From assembly GCA_946886565.1 (NCBI GenBank), contig CAMPIX010000022.1, positions 1 to 31,701 of the forward strand: a stretch of DNA of 31,701 nt, written 5' to 3'. Shown here piece after piece: positions 8,551 through 15,906 of this stretch. The stretch is from an uncultured Altererythrobacter sp. Its GTDB lineage: Bacteria; Pseudomonadota; Alphaproteobacteria; Sphingomonadales; Sphingomonadaceae. Numbering within the stretch: the first letter of the stretch is position 1; the number at the start of each line of letters is the position of its first letter. Both the position numbers and the translations under genes were made by a program. The notes below the pieces were generated by a model. That model had not been told where the DNA came from. It was given only the letters and a program-made list of their open reading frames with translations, and made no database searches.

Positions 8551-9218
8551 TGACCGATCACACAGTCAAGGCGTTCGACGAGGACATCACCCGCCTGCGC
8601 GGCCTGATCGCGGAGATGGGCGGCCTGGCCGAAGTCGCCGTGCAGAATGCGATGGATGCGCTGGTCAAGGGCGACGACGCGCTCGCCAAGCAGGTGATCA
8701 AGGGCGACAAGAAGATCGATGCGCTCGAAGCCGAGATCGACAAGCTCGCGGTGCGCGTGATCGCGCTGCGCGCGCCGATGGCGGACGACCTGCGCGAAGT
8801 GATCGCCGCGCTCAAGATCGCCGGCGTGGTCGAACGGATCGGCGACTATTCGAAGTCGATCGCCCGCGCGAGCCGAGAGATCGCCGACCGCAAGCGGTTC
8901 GAGCCTCTCACGCTGCTCCCCGCGATGGGCGAACTCGCGGCCGAAATGGTGCACGACGTGCTCACCGCCTACGGCGCGCGAGATCCGGCGCTGGCGCTCG
9001 AGGTGATCGCGGCAGACCAGAAGGTGGACAACTTCTACAATTCGATCTTCCGCAATCTGGTCAGTCACATGGTCGAGAACCCGTCGACCATTTCGACCGC
9101 CGCGCAGCTGCTGTTCGTTGCGCGCAACATCGAACGGATCGGCGATCATGCGACCAATGTCGCGGAGATGGTCCACTTCGCGGCTACCGGCAATTACCCG
9201 GCGGACGAGGATGCGTGA
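8550..9218 (+). CDS. phoU: Phosphate signalling complex protein PhoU
   Basis: PhoU couples the Pst importer to PhoR and restrains the Pho response when phosphate is plentiful. The 222-residue, all-helical protein carries two PhoU repeats. The first (about 15-105) includes KKIDALEAEIDKLA and the metal-cluster type motif ALKIAGVVERIGDYS. The second (about 115-210) has the matching FVARNIERIGDHATNVAE. Its ATG shares a base with the pstB stop (TGATG). It is followed by 46 bases before phoB. Confidence 0.95.
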   Translation: MTDHTVKAFDEDITRLRGLIAEMGGLAEVAVQNAMDALVKGDDALAKQVIKGDKKIDALEAEIDKLAVRVIALRAPMADDLREVIAALKIAGVVERIGDYSKSIARASREIADRKRFEPLTLLPAMGELAAEMVHDVLTAYGARDPALALEVIAADQKVDNFYNSIFRNLVSHMVENPSTISTAAQLLFVARNIERIGDHATNVAEMVHFAATGNYPADEDA

Positions 9219-9223
9219 CGAAC

Positions 9224-9234
9224 CTGTCGTCAAA
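9224..9234 (+). promoter_or_regulatory. Possible single Pho half-site before phoB (weak)
   Basis: CTGTCGTCAAA matches 9 of 11 positions of a Pho repeat, but the following 11 bases do not match a second repeat. It lies in the 46-base phoU-phoB gap. PhoB normally binds tandem repeats, so this is a tentative site at best; phoB may simply be read from the pst promoter. Confidence 0.25.
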
Positions 9235-9264
9235 GTGAAATAATCGCGGTGTCTTGAAAGCGTC

Positions 9265-9963
9265 ATGACCACCGCAACGCTCCTTCTCGTCGAAGACGAC
9301 CCCGCGCTCTCGGAACTGCTGGAGTATCGCTTCAGCAACGAAGGCTATCGTGTGCGCGCGACCGCCGATGGCGACGAAGCGCTGGTGCTTGCAGCGGAGG
9401 AAGTCCCCGACCTCGTTATCCTCGACTGGATGATCGAAGGGACGAGCGGAATCGAGGTGTGCCGTCGCCTGCGCCGCGACAAGGCCACCGCGCACGTTCC
9501 GATCATCATGCTCACCGCGCGCGAAGCCGAGGACGACCGCATTCGAGGCCTCGAAACCGGCGCCGACGACTACGTGACCAAACCGTTCTCTCCGCGCGAG
9601 CTGCTGGCGCGCGTGTCGGCGGTGCTGCGGCGCATCCGGCCGGCGCTCGCGGGAGAGACGATCGAGGTCGGCGACATCAAGCTCGATCCGGTCGCGCACA
9701 AGGTCTCGCGTCGCGGGCAGAGCCTGCCGATGGGGCCGACCGAATACCGCCTGCTCAAGTTCTTCATGGAAAGCCCCGGCCGCGTGTTCAGCCGCAACCA
9801 GTTGCTCGACGGAGTGTGGGGAACCGGCAGCGACATCGAACTGCGCACGGTCGACGTCCACATCCGCCGATTGCGCAAGGCGATCGAACTGGAGCACGCT
9901 CCCGACCCGATCCGCACCGTCCGCTCGGCGGGCTATGCGCTGGAAAACGTCTCGCGCAGCTAG
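9265..9963 (+). CDS. phoB: Phosphate regulon response regulator PhoB
   Basis: DNA-binding response regulator that activates Pho-box promoters once phosphorylated by PhoR. The receiver domain (1-120) has the acidic pair in VEDD (9-12), phospho-acceptor Asp54 (VILDWM), Thr84 and Lys106 (TKPFSP). The OmpR/PhoB winged helix (about 132-230) has GPTEYRLLKFFMESPGRVFSR, the LLDGVWG loop, and recognition helix RTVDVHIRRLRKAIE ending at RTVRSAGYALE. It is the last gene of the pst block. Its TAG stop (9961-9963) interlocks with the TAG of pit on the other strand. Confidence 0.95.
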   Translation: MTTATLLLVEDDPALSELLEYRFSNEGYRVRATADGDEALVLAAEEVPDLVILDWMIEGTSGIEVCRRLRRDKATAHVPIIMLTAREAEDDRIRGLETGADDYVTKPFSPRELLARVSAVLRRIRPALAGETIEVGDIKLDPVAHKVSRRGQSLPMGPTEYRLLKFFMESPGRVFSRNQLLDGVWGTGSDIELRTVDVHIRRLRKAIELEHAPDPIRTVRSAGYALENVSRS

Positions 9964-10958
9964 AACAGCCGCGTCAGCAGATAGAACGCCGCGCCCACCG
10001 CGGCGCTCGCCGGGATGGTAATGAACCATGCCGTGACCACTCGGCTCGCCACGGTCCAGCGCACGGCGCTCGTTCGTCGCGCCGCGCCCGTGCCGACCAC
10101 GCTCCCCGTGATCGCGTGCGTCGTCGAAACGGGAATTCCCATCGCGCTCGCGCCGAACACCACGCACGACCCGGCGGTGGAAGCGCAGAAGCCGGAATGG
10201 TGGTTAAGCCGCGTCAGGCCGCTGCCCATCGTCTTGATGATCCGCCACCCGCCCGAGAGCGTGCCCAGCGCGATCGCAGCATAACAGCTCAGCACGACCC
10301 ATTCGGGCACGTGGAACTCGCCCCCCAGATAGCCGGTCGAATAGAGCAGCACGGTGATGATGCCCATGGTCTTCTGGGCGTCGTTGCCGCCGTGGCTGAT
10401 CGAGTAGGCCGCCGACGAGCACAGGTGCAGCACCTTGAAGGTCCCGTTCGCCTTGCGCGGGGTCGATCGCTGGAACAGCACGCTCGTCACCAGCATCAGC
10501 ACCATCGCGATCGCGAAGCCGATCATCGGCGAGAGGAAGATCGCGACGATCGTCTTGGTCGTGCCCGAGCTTTCGACCGCGGTGAAGCCGCTATGCGCGA
10601 TGCCCGCCCCCAGCAGCCCGCCGATCAGCGCATGGCTGGAGGAGGAGGGAATACCCTTGATCCACGTGGCGATGTTCCAGAACATGGCGCCGACCAGCGC
10701 GCCGAACACCACCGCCGGCGTCACCACGTCCTTGTCGATGATACCCGCGCCGACGGTTTCCGCGACATGAAGCCCGACCAGCCAGTAAGCTGCGAAATTG
10801 CCGACCGCCGCGAAGACCACCGCAACCATCGGCGACAGCAGTTGAGTGGCGACCACGGTGGCGATCGAGTTCGCCGCGTCGTGCATCCCGTTCAGGAAGT
10901 CGAATGCGAGCGCCAGTGCGACCAGGGCGACCAGCAGCGGAAAGGCGAGATCGTGCAT
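9960..10958 (-). CDS. pit: Inorganic phosphate transporter, PiT family
   Basis: Low-affinity phosphate (metal-phosphate) symporter of the inner membrane, 332 residues with about ten membrane spans. The two family repeats each carry the PiT signature: DFLNGMHDAANSIATVVAT near the N terminus and SHGGNDAQKTMGIIT in the middle. Further family marks are GIPSSSSHALIG and GIPVSTTHAITGSVVG, the pair of TTH/SSH loops. The start ATG at 10958 is eight bases past the stop of the DUF47 gene, so the two form an operon. Its stop interlocks with the phoB stop in CTAG (9960-9963), leaving no room for a terminator between the converging operons. Confidence 0.95.
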   Translation of the reverse strand: MHDLAFPLLVALVALALAFDFLNGMHDAANSIATVVATQLLSPMVAVVFAAVGNFAAYWLVGLHVAETVGAGIIDKDVVTPAVVFGALVGAMFWNIATWIKGIPSSSSHALIGGLLGAGIAHSGFTAVESSGTTKTIVAIFLSPMIGFAIAMVLMLVTSVLFQRSTPRKANGTFKVLHLCSSAAYSISHGGNDAQKTMGIITVLLYSTGYLGGEFHVPEWVVLSCYAAIALGTLSGGWRIIKTMGSGLTRLNHHSGFCASTAGSCVVFGASAMGIPVSTTHAITGSVVGTGAARRTSAVRWTVASRVVTAWFITIPASAAVGAAFYLLTRLF

Positions 10959-10966
10959 TGCCCGGC

Positions 10967-11614
10967 TCAGGCGTAATCGATGACGATGCCATCGATCTGA
11001 TTGGCGACATCCTCGAACGCATCGGCGACCTTTTCGAGGTGCTTGAACGTCTCGCGCTCCACGATGAAGCGGACCGTGTCGCCATCGTTCTTGGCCCGCG
11101 CATAGTTCGCCATCAGGCCGCGGGTGTGCACTACGTCCACCTCGCCCTCCATCGTCACGATCGCCGCGGTGAGCTGGTGGAGCTTGGCGCCGTTGCGGGC
11201 GGTGTCGCGAAGAAGTGGAAGCGCCTCGTCGATCATCCGTACCGCGGCGAGGATCTTTTCCGCCATCGTCACCATGTCGGGCTCGAAACTGGTGACATCG
11301 TAGGTCTCGATCGCCGAGGCGCAGGCCTGAATCTCGTCGATGACGTCGTCCATGGCGCCGATCAGTCCGATAATCGCGCCCCGGTCGAACGGTGTCAGAA
11401 ACGTCTGGCGGACTTCCTGCAGCACTTCGCGGATCACATCGTCGGCCTGATGTTCGCGGTCGCGGATCGCGCCGATCAGCGCGGTGCGTTCGCCCTCGCG
11501 GCCCAGAAGCTCCAGCAGCGCCTCGGCCGCGGAAACGGTCGCGGCCGAATGTCGTTCGAACATGCCGAAAAAGTCGCCCGCTTGCGGAACGAGCCGCCGG
11601 AACCAGTCGAGCAT
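10967..11614 (-). CDS. DUF47 (PhoU-like) protein, Pit accessory protein
   Basis: A 215-residue helical protein of the DUF47/PhoU_div family, often encoded next to pit and thought to adjust its activity. It opens with MLDWFRRLVPQAGDFFGMFERHS and has the family segments REHQADDVIREVLQEVRQTFLTPFDR, DVIDEIQACASAIETYDV and ETFKHLEKVADAFEDVANQIDGIVIDYA. The start is ATG 11614, with AGGAGG (11625-11620) five bases upstream; a TTG at 11635 is in frame but lacks this site. It is the first gene of the DUF47-pit operon. Confidence 0.92.
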   Translation of the reverse strand: MLDWFRRLVPQAGDFFGMFERHSAATVSAAEALLELLGREGERTALIGAIRDREHQADDVIREVLQEVRQTFLTPFDRGAIIGLIGAMDDVIDEIQACASAIETYDVTSFEPDMVTMAEKILAAVRMIDEALPLLRDTARNGAKLHQLTAAIVTMEGEVDVVHTRGLMANYARAKNDGDTVRFIVERETFKHLEKVADAFEDVANQIDGIVIDYA

Positions 11615-11714
11615 TGCATCCTCCTGGTGCTGCAATGACCGGGCCGTTGCCGCATATGGCGGCGTGGGGCAACTCCAACGCTCGATTTATCCGGTGTCGC
11701 GAGGTCCTGTTCTG

Positions 11715-12419
11715 TCAACGGCAGAGCCCACTGTAACGGCCCGATTGGTCGAAGTGGAAATGATCGGCGTGCGCCTCGTTGTATTCCGGAGAGAGAACGG
11801 TCGCGAAGAGACCGCACGCCCCGTCGCGCACCGCGCGCAGGAACGCGGCTTCTTCGCCGTCGCCCGCCCAATCCTGCAATACGGAAATCCGGCGCCCGTC
11901 TTCGAGCACGAAGGCGGCGACATCGATTGCATTGCCGGTCGCGTGTTCGCTCCACCGGCCTTCGGCACGGCCGTAAAGCCGGCGACAACTGTAGGCGCCG
12001 AAGTGCTCGACGCGTGCCACCGCGCTGCCGAAGCGCGCCTGTGCCGCCGGCTGCACGACATCGCGCAGCCATAGCTGGAGGCCCACCCCTACCGAACACG
12101 TCGCAGGCGGCACCTCCGGCGCGAGGGGTAGGCCGGTCAGCACGGTTCGGTCGGTTCGGCGGCATGCCCCTTCCCCCGCCGGTGGGAGCGCACGAAAAGC
12201 GACCTCGCTGCGTTCGAGCACCGCGCGGCATTCGGCCGGATCGTCCTTGAGCGAAAGCAGCTTCGACTGCGTGGCCCAGCCCGGCGGGTCGTCGAGATCG
12301 AGGGGCGCCCAGGGATCATGCTGGGGATGATCGGCAAGCCACCCGCGCGCGGTAAGCAGCAGTCCCGCGACGACAAGCAGGCCAACCGTCCAGCGGTCGA
12401 AAGCTTCGCCGCGGATCAT
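11715..12419 (-). CDS. Extensin-like C-terminal domain protein, probable periplasmic Zn-dependent peptidase fold
   Basis: A 234-residue protein with one N-terminal membrane or signal segment (about 10-29) followed by an extracytoplasmic domain. The C-terminal half matches the bacterial extensin-like family. It has FGAYSCRRLYGR, then H159-x6-D166 (EHATGNAIDVAAF), and the H220-x-H222 motif (HADHFHFD). This His/Asp/HxH pattern resembles the metal site of M15-type D-Ala-D-Ala peptidases, so a cell-wall role is plausible but inferred. There are six Cys (64, 86, 108, 145, 202, 233), suitable for disulfides outside the cytoplasm. It overlaps the LysE-type gene by four bases (ATGA) and is last in its operon. 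Confidence 0.86.
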   Translation of the reverse strand: MIRGEAFDRWTVGLLVVAGLLLTARGWLADHPQHDPWAPLDLDDPPGWATQSKLLSLKDDPAECRAVLERSEVAFRALPPAGEGACRRTDRTVLTGLPLAPEVPPATCSVGVGLQLWLRDVVQPAAQARFGSAVARVEHFGAYSCRRLYGRAEGRWSEHATGNAIDVAAFVLEDGRRISVLQDWAGDGEEAAFLRAVRDGACGLFATVLSPEYNEAHADHFHFDQSGRYSGLCR

Positions 12420-13060
12420 GCGCGCATCGCGATGTCGACGAGGATTCCCAGCGCTATCGCGACGAACAGGACGCCGACCGCGGTGTCGACCCTGCGCCGC
12501 GTTTCGGGCCGCGCCATCGCTGCAGCGAGCCGGCTGCCCGCGCCGATGTAAACGGCACCGATCGCGACATCGACCGCCATCGCGACCAGCGCCAGCAGCA
12601 CCAATTGCGGCGGCACCGGCGCGCGCGCGTCGACGAAGGGGGGCAAGAGCGCGACGATGTAGATCAACGATTTGGGATTGCCGAGCGCGACCAGCACCCC
12701 ATCGCGAAACGCGTGGCGCGAGATCCGCGCGGGTCGGACGTCGCCCTGCTCCGCCTCGGCACCGGCATGGCGGATCGCCTGCACGCCGAGCCAAGCGAGG
12801 TAGAGCGCGCCGCCGACCGCGAGAAGGCGAAAGGCAAACGGGAAAGCGACCGCCAGCGTACCGAGCCCGAGCGCGGCGAGTATCCACCACCCGATAAAAC
12901 CGAGCTGCATGCCCGCCAGCGCAACCGCGCCCGCGCGCCACCCGCTGCGGATCGCCTGCCCCATCACAAACAGCATGGAGACACCCGGTACGAGGCTGGT
13001 CGCACCGGTCATGAGTACGAAGGCGGCAAGGCGTTCGGGATCGATCATCGCGGTGGCCAT
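12416..13060 (-). CDS. LysE/RhtB family amino-acid exporter
   Basis: A 214-residue inner-membrane protein with about six spans. It has the family opening (LVPGVSMLFVMGQAIRSGWRAG), the AFPFAFRLLAVGGALYLAWLGVQAIRHA segment, and the central RDGVLVALGNPKSLIYIVALLPPFV motif typical of LysE/RhtB translocators. Substrate cannot be told from sequence. The first ATG (13060) is used; an ATG at 13048 (MIDPERL) is possible. It lies 57 bases after the UdgX gene and overlaps the extensin-like gene by ATGA, so it may be read as the third gene of the SOS-type operon. Confidence 0.9.
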   Translation of the reverse strand: MATAMIDPERLAAFVLMTGATSLVPGVSMLFVMGQAIRSGWRAGAVALAGMQLGFIGWWILAALGLGTLAVAFPFAFRLLAVGGALYLAWLGVQAIRHAGAEAEQGDVRPARISRHAFRDGVLVALGNPKSLIYIVALLPPFVDARAPVPPQLVLLALVAMAVDVAIGAVYIGAGSRLAAAMARPETRRRVDTAVGVLFVAIALGILVDIAMRA

Positions 13061-13117
13061 AACCAGGCCGCCGGATTTGCGATACGGAGTACCTGCCGGA
13101 AACCGGCCGCTGAGGCG

Positions 13118-14557
13118 CTATCGGGCAAGCTCCTCCACCCGCTCCTTCACTGCAGCCAGGTCCGCCTCGAACAGCCGCGTCTGCTCGTCGCGGGCGGCGC
13201 CGTCGAGGCGCAGGAGGTACGAGGGGTGCGCGGTGATCCACAGCTCGCTGCCGTCTTCGAGCGGATGCGGCTGGCCGCGGGATTTCGTAATGCTGACCGT
13301 CTTGCCGAGCAGGCTACGCGCGGCGCTGGCGCCGAGCGCGAGCACTACGTTCGGCCGCACCACCTCCCGCTCGCTCTCGAGCCACCAGCGGCAAATATCG
13401 ATTTCCTTCGCGGTCGGCGACTTATGGAGGCGGCGCTTGCCGCGCGGCTCGTATTTGAAGTGTTTGACCGCGTTGGTCACGTAAGTCTCGCCCCGGTCGA
13501 TCCCGGCTTTTTCGAGATGCGCGTCGAGCAATTGCCCGGCCGGCCCGACGAAGGGCTTGCCCGCGCGGTCCTCCTGATCGCCGGGCTGCTCGCCGACGAC
13601 CATCAGCGTCGAGCGCTTCAGCCCCTCGCCCATCACCGCCTGGTTGTCGAGATAGCCGATCGGGCAGCGGCGGCAGGCGTGGATCGCGCGGTCGATGGCA
13701 GAGAGCGAACCGGGCCGCTCCTCCTGATCCCAAGTGCCGTCGGCAACCATCTGCGACTCCCGCTTCTGCGCGCCCGCGACGAGCTCGGAAATGAGCGCGG
13801 CTTCGGGCATGTTCTTCCAGTACTTGCGGGGCATTTCCTTGAGCATGGCCCCGACCTTCAAACGCGCGGGATTGAAAATCGATGCGTAGTAGGTGCGCCA
13901 GAGGTCCTCCATCGCATCGCCGGCGGGCGCATCGGTGCGCTGCGCGGGCGGGCCTTCCTCGATCGTTTCGCCATCCCAATGGATGCTGCCGCGCGGCGTC
14001 AGGATCGACCATTTCATTCCCGCGAATCGCCGCACGAAAAAGCCGGCATTGGCGCGCAGAATGTGGTGCTCGGGTTCGAACCACGCGACGTAGCGATCTC
14101 CGCCCTCGCCCTCCTCGCCTTCAACGAGGCGGAAGCGCACGAAAGCGTGCATCTTGTGGCTGTCGCGCCGCACCGCTTTGGCCAGATCCTCGACCCGGCG
14201 CACGTCGAGGTCGGCCTTGTCCTCCATGATCCGTGTATTCGATTGCAGGCGCCACAGCAGGCGATAGAGCAATGCGAACCGCTCGGGATCGGAATGGAGC
14301 GCAGCATCGCGCGCCAGTTCGACGAACCGCCGATTGCCGCGCACCGGCGATGCGCCGGGATCGGGCGCCGGAAGATGCTCGACCCCCGACGCAAAGAGCT
14401 CGCCCGAACTTTCCGGGTCTATCCAAGACACCAGATCAGGCGGAACGCCGCATTGAACGAGCGCACGCGCCCGCTCGCGCCAGCAATCGAAATCGTCCGG
14501 CGCAGGCAAGTGCACCGCATAGTGCGTCTCTAGCTTCGTGTCGGGAAGCGCGGTCAT
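13118..14557 (-). CDS. udgX: DUF4130 - UdgX fusion: uracil-DNA-binding/glycosylase-like protein
   Basis: A 479-residue two-domain protein. Residues about 90-250 are a DUF4130 domain (LLYRLLWRL...DKADLDVRRVEDLAKAVRRDSHKMHAFVRF). Residues about 280-479 are a family-4-like uracil-DNA glycosylase of the UdgX type: C295-x2-C298, GEQPGDQED (322-330), KHF with His366, the UdgX-specific KRRLH loop (374-378), Cys389 and HPSYLL (444-449). In characterised UdgX the loop His, here His378, bonds covalently to the deoxyribose at uracil sites. His366 sits where other family-4 enzymes have an iron-sulfur Cys, consistent with a Cys3-His cluster. The start ATG 14557 overlaps the stop of the radical SAM gene (ATGA), which decides the start. 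Confidence 0.93.
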   Translation of the reverse strand: MTALPDTKLETHYAVHLPAPDDFDCWRERARALVQCGVPPDLVSWIDPESSGELFASGVEHLPAPDPGASPVRGNRRFVELARDAALHSDPERFALLYRLLWRLQSNTRIMEDKADLDVRRVEDLAKAVRRDSHKMHAFVRFRLVEGEEGEGGDRYVAWFEPEHHILRANAGFFVRRFAGMKWSILTPRGSIHWDGETIEEGPPAQRTDAPAGDAMEDLWRTYYASIFNPARLKVGAMLKEMPRKYWKNMPEAALISELVAGAQKRESQMVADGTWDQEERPGSLSAIDRAIHACRRCPIGYLDNQAVMGEGLKRSTLMVVGEQPGDQEDRAGKPFVGPAGQLLDAHLEKAGIDRGETYVTNAVKHFKYEPRGKRRLHKSPTAKEIDICRWWLESEREVVRPNVVLALGASAARSLLGKTVSITKSRGQPHPLEDGSELWITAHPSYLLRLDGAARDEQTRLFEADLAAVKERVEELAR

Positions 14558-15798
14558 GCTGCGAACAGCTCCAGCTGTTCCCGCCTGGGCGCGAGCAGCG
14601 CGCGCAGGTCGGCGCGATCGGTCAGCGCAGTCGGACGCCAGTCGGCGGTGCACAGGAACGGGCGCACCTTGGCGATGGAGAGCGTCAGCCGCGCGACATC
14701 GTCGAGCCGTAGCGTCCGGTGCCGCCGCGCCGCCACGATGCGATCGACCGCCGTGACTCCCAGGCCGGGCACGCGCAGCAGTTCGCCGCGCGCGGCGCGG
14801 TTGACGTCGAGCGGAAAGCGCTCGCGGAACTTGAGCGCCCACGCGAGCTTGGGATCGATATCGAGCGGCAGGTTTCCGTCGGCCTCGGTCGCCTGAATCA
14901 CCTCCGCCGGTGCATAACCGTAGAAGCGCATCAGCCAGTCCGACTGATAGAGCCGGTGCTCGCGGATCAGCGGCGGGCGCTTGAGTGGCAGCACCGCGCT
15001 CGCATCGGGAATCGGGCTGAAGGCGGAGTAATAGACCCGGCGCAGTTTGAACCCGTCGTAGAGCCGGCTCGCCTTGCCCACGATATCGGCATCGGTCGCA
15101 GCGTCGGCGCCGACGATCATCTGGGTGGACTGACCGGCAGGAGCGAAGCGCGGCGCGTGGCGGAAGCGCTTTGTTGCATCTTTCGCCTCGACGATATCGG
15201 CGTTCACCTTGCCCATCGCGCCTTCGATCTGACGCGCATCCTTGTCGGGCGCGAGCCGGGTGAGGCCGCTGTCGGTCGGCAGCTCGACGTTAATCGAGAC
15301 TCGATCGGCATAGAGCCCCGCTTGATGGACCAGCTCGGGATCGGCCTCGGGAATGGTCTTGAGGTGGATATAGCCGCGAAAGTCGTGCTCCTCGCGCAGG
15401 ATGCGCGCGGTCTCGACCAGTTGCTCCATCGTGTGATTCGAGCTCTTTACGATGCCAGAGGAGAGGAACAGGCCCTCGATGTAATTCCGGCGGTAGAAAC
15501 TCAGTGTGAGGTCGGCGACCTCCTGCGGGGTGAACCGGGCGCGGCGCACGTTCGAGCTCTTGCGGTTGATGCAATAATGGCAATCGAACACGCAATAGTT
15601 GGTCAGCAGGACCTTGAGCAGCGAGATACAGCGCCCGTCGGGCGCATAGGCATGGCAGATGCCCATGCCCTCGGTCGAGCCGATGCCCTTCCCGCCCAGC
15701 GAATTGCGCTTTGTCGTCCCCGAGGAAGCGCACGAGGCATCGTACTTCGCCGCATCGGCGAGGATTTCCAGCCTTTCGAGGATGGGTTGCGACGCCAT
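14554..15798 (-). CDS. Putative DNA modification/repair radical SAM protein with C-terminal helix-hairpin-helix
   Basis: A 414-residue radical SAM enzyme of the type that accompanies UdgX/DUF4130 proteins; its reaction is unknown. The cluster motif C69-x3-C73-x2-C76 (CVFDCHYC) binds the 4Fe-4S cluster that cleaves S-adenosylmethionine. The segment GIVKSSNHTMEQLVETARILREEHDF and the ELPTDSGLTRLAPDKD and APAGQSTQMIVGA motifs are family marks. Residues about 338-363 (GELLRVPGLGVTAVDRIVAARR) form a helix-hairpin-helix, a common non-specific DNA-binding unit, which supports DNA as substrate. Start ATG 15798 matches the family start. No Shine-Dalgarno is visible, and a LexA box begins three bases upstream. 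Confidence 0.9.
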   Translation of the reverse strand: MASQPILERLEILADAAKYDASCASSGTTKRNSLGGKGIGSTEGMGICHAYAPDGRCISLLKVLLTNYCVFDCHYCINRKSSNVRRARFTPQEVADLTLSFYRRNYIEGLFLSSGIVKSSNHTMEQLVETARILREEHDFRGYIHLKTIPEADPELVHQAGLYADRVSINVELPTDSGLTRLAPDKDARQIEGAMGKVNADIVEAKDATKRFRHAPRFAPAGQSTQMIVGADAATDADIVGKASRLYDGFKLRRVYYSAFSPIPDASAVLPLKRPPLIREHRLYQSDWLMRFYGYAPAEVIQATEADGNLPLDIDPKLAWALKFRERFPLDVNRAARGELLRVPGLGVTAVDRIVAARRHRTLRLDDVARLTLSIAKVRPFLCTADWRPTALTDRADLRALLAPRREQLELFAA

Positions 15799-15800
15799 TT

Positions 15801-15815
15801 GTTCGTTATATGTTC
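15801..15815 (-). promoter_or_regulatory. LexA (SOS) box with embedded -10 element
   Basis: GTTCGTTATATGTTC is an exact GTTC-N7-GTTC, the alphaproteobacterial LexA operator. On the coding strand of the leftward operon it reads GAAC-N7-GAAC, and its spacer contains TATAAC (15810-15805), a good -10 hexamer. A TTGCCA lies 19 bases upstream of it, slightly long for a -35 spacing. A start point about seven bases after this -10 would fall at the ATG itself, so the mRNA may be leaderless. The motif is seen; LexA control is inferred. Confidence 0.8.
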
Positions 15816-15850
15816 CATAATCCACCGCTTGGCAAGCAAGGTTTCGATCA

Positions 15851-15876
15851 GGAACGAAACGCGCTGCAGCGCAGTT
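15851..15876 (+). promoter_or_regulatory. Candidate EcfG-type general stress promoter
   Basis: GGAAC at 15851-15855 and GTT at 15874-15876 are separated by 18 bases, close to the alphaproteobacterial EcfG/SigT promoter form (GGAAC, about 16-17 bases, then a base plus GTT). It points to the pyridoxamine-oxidase-like gene, 30 bases from its ATG. The same GGAAC-N18-GTT occurs at 28259-28234 on the other strand. The ribosome site AAGGAG (15893-15898) follows. Confidence 0.6.
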
Positions 15877-15906
15877 GCGAGAGCACATACGAAAGGAGCT
15901 AACCCG

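Noticed and set aside
12605..14533. 642-residue rightward open frame opposite LysE and UdgX genes
   Set aside because: Composition follows the antisense of two clearly conserved genes, with no recognisable motif; open only because of high G+C.
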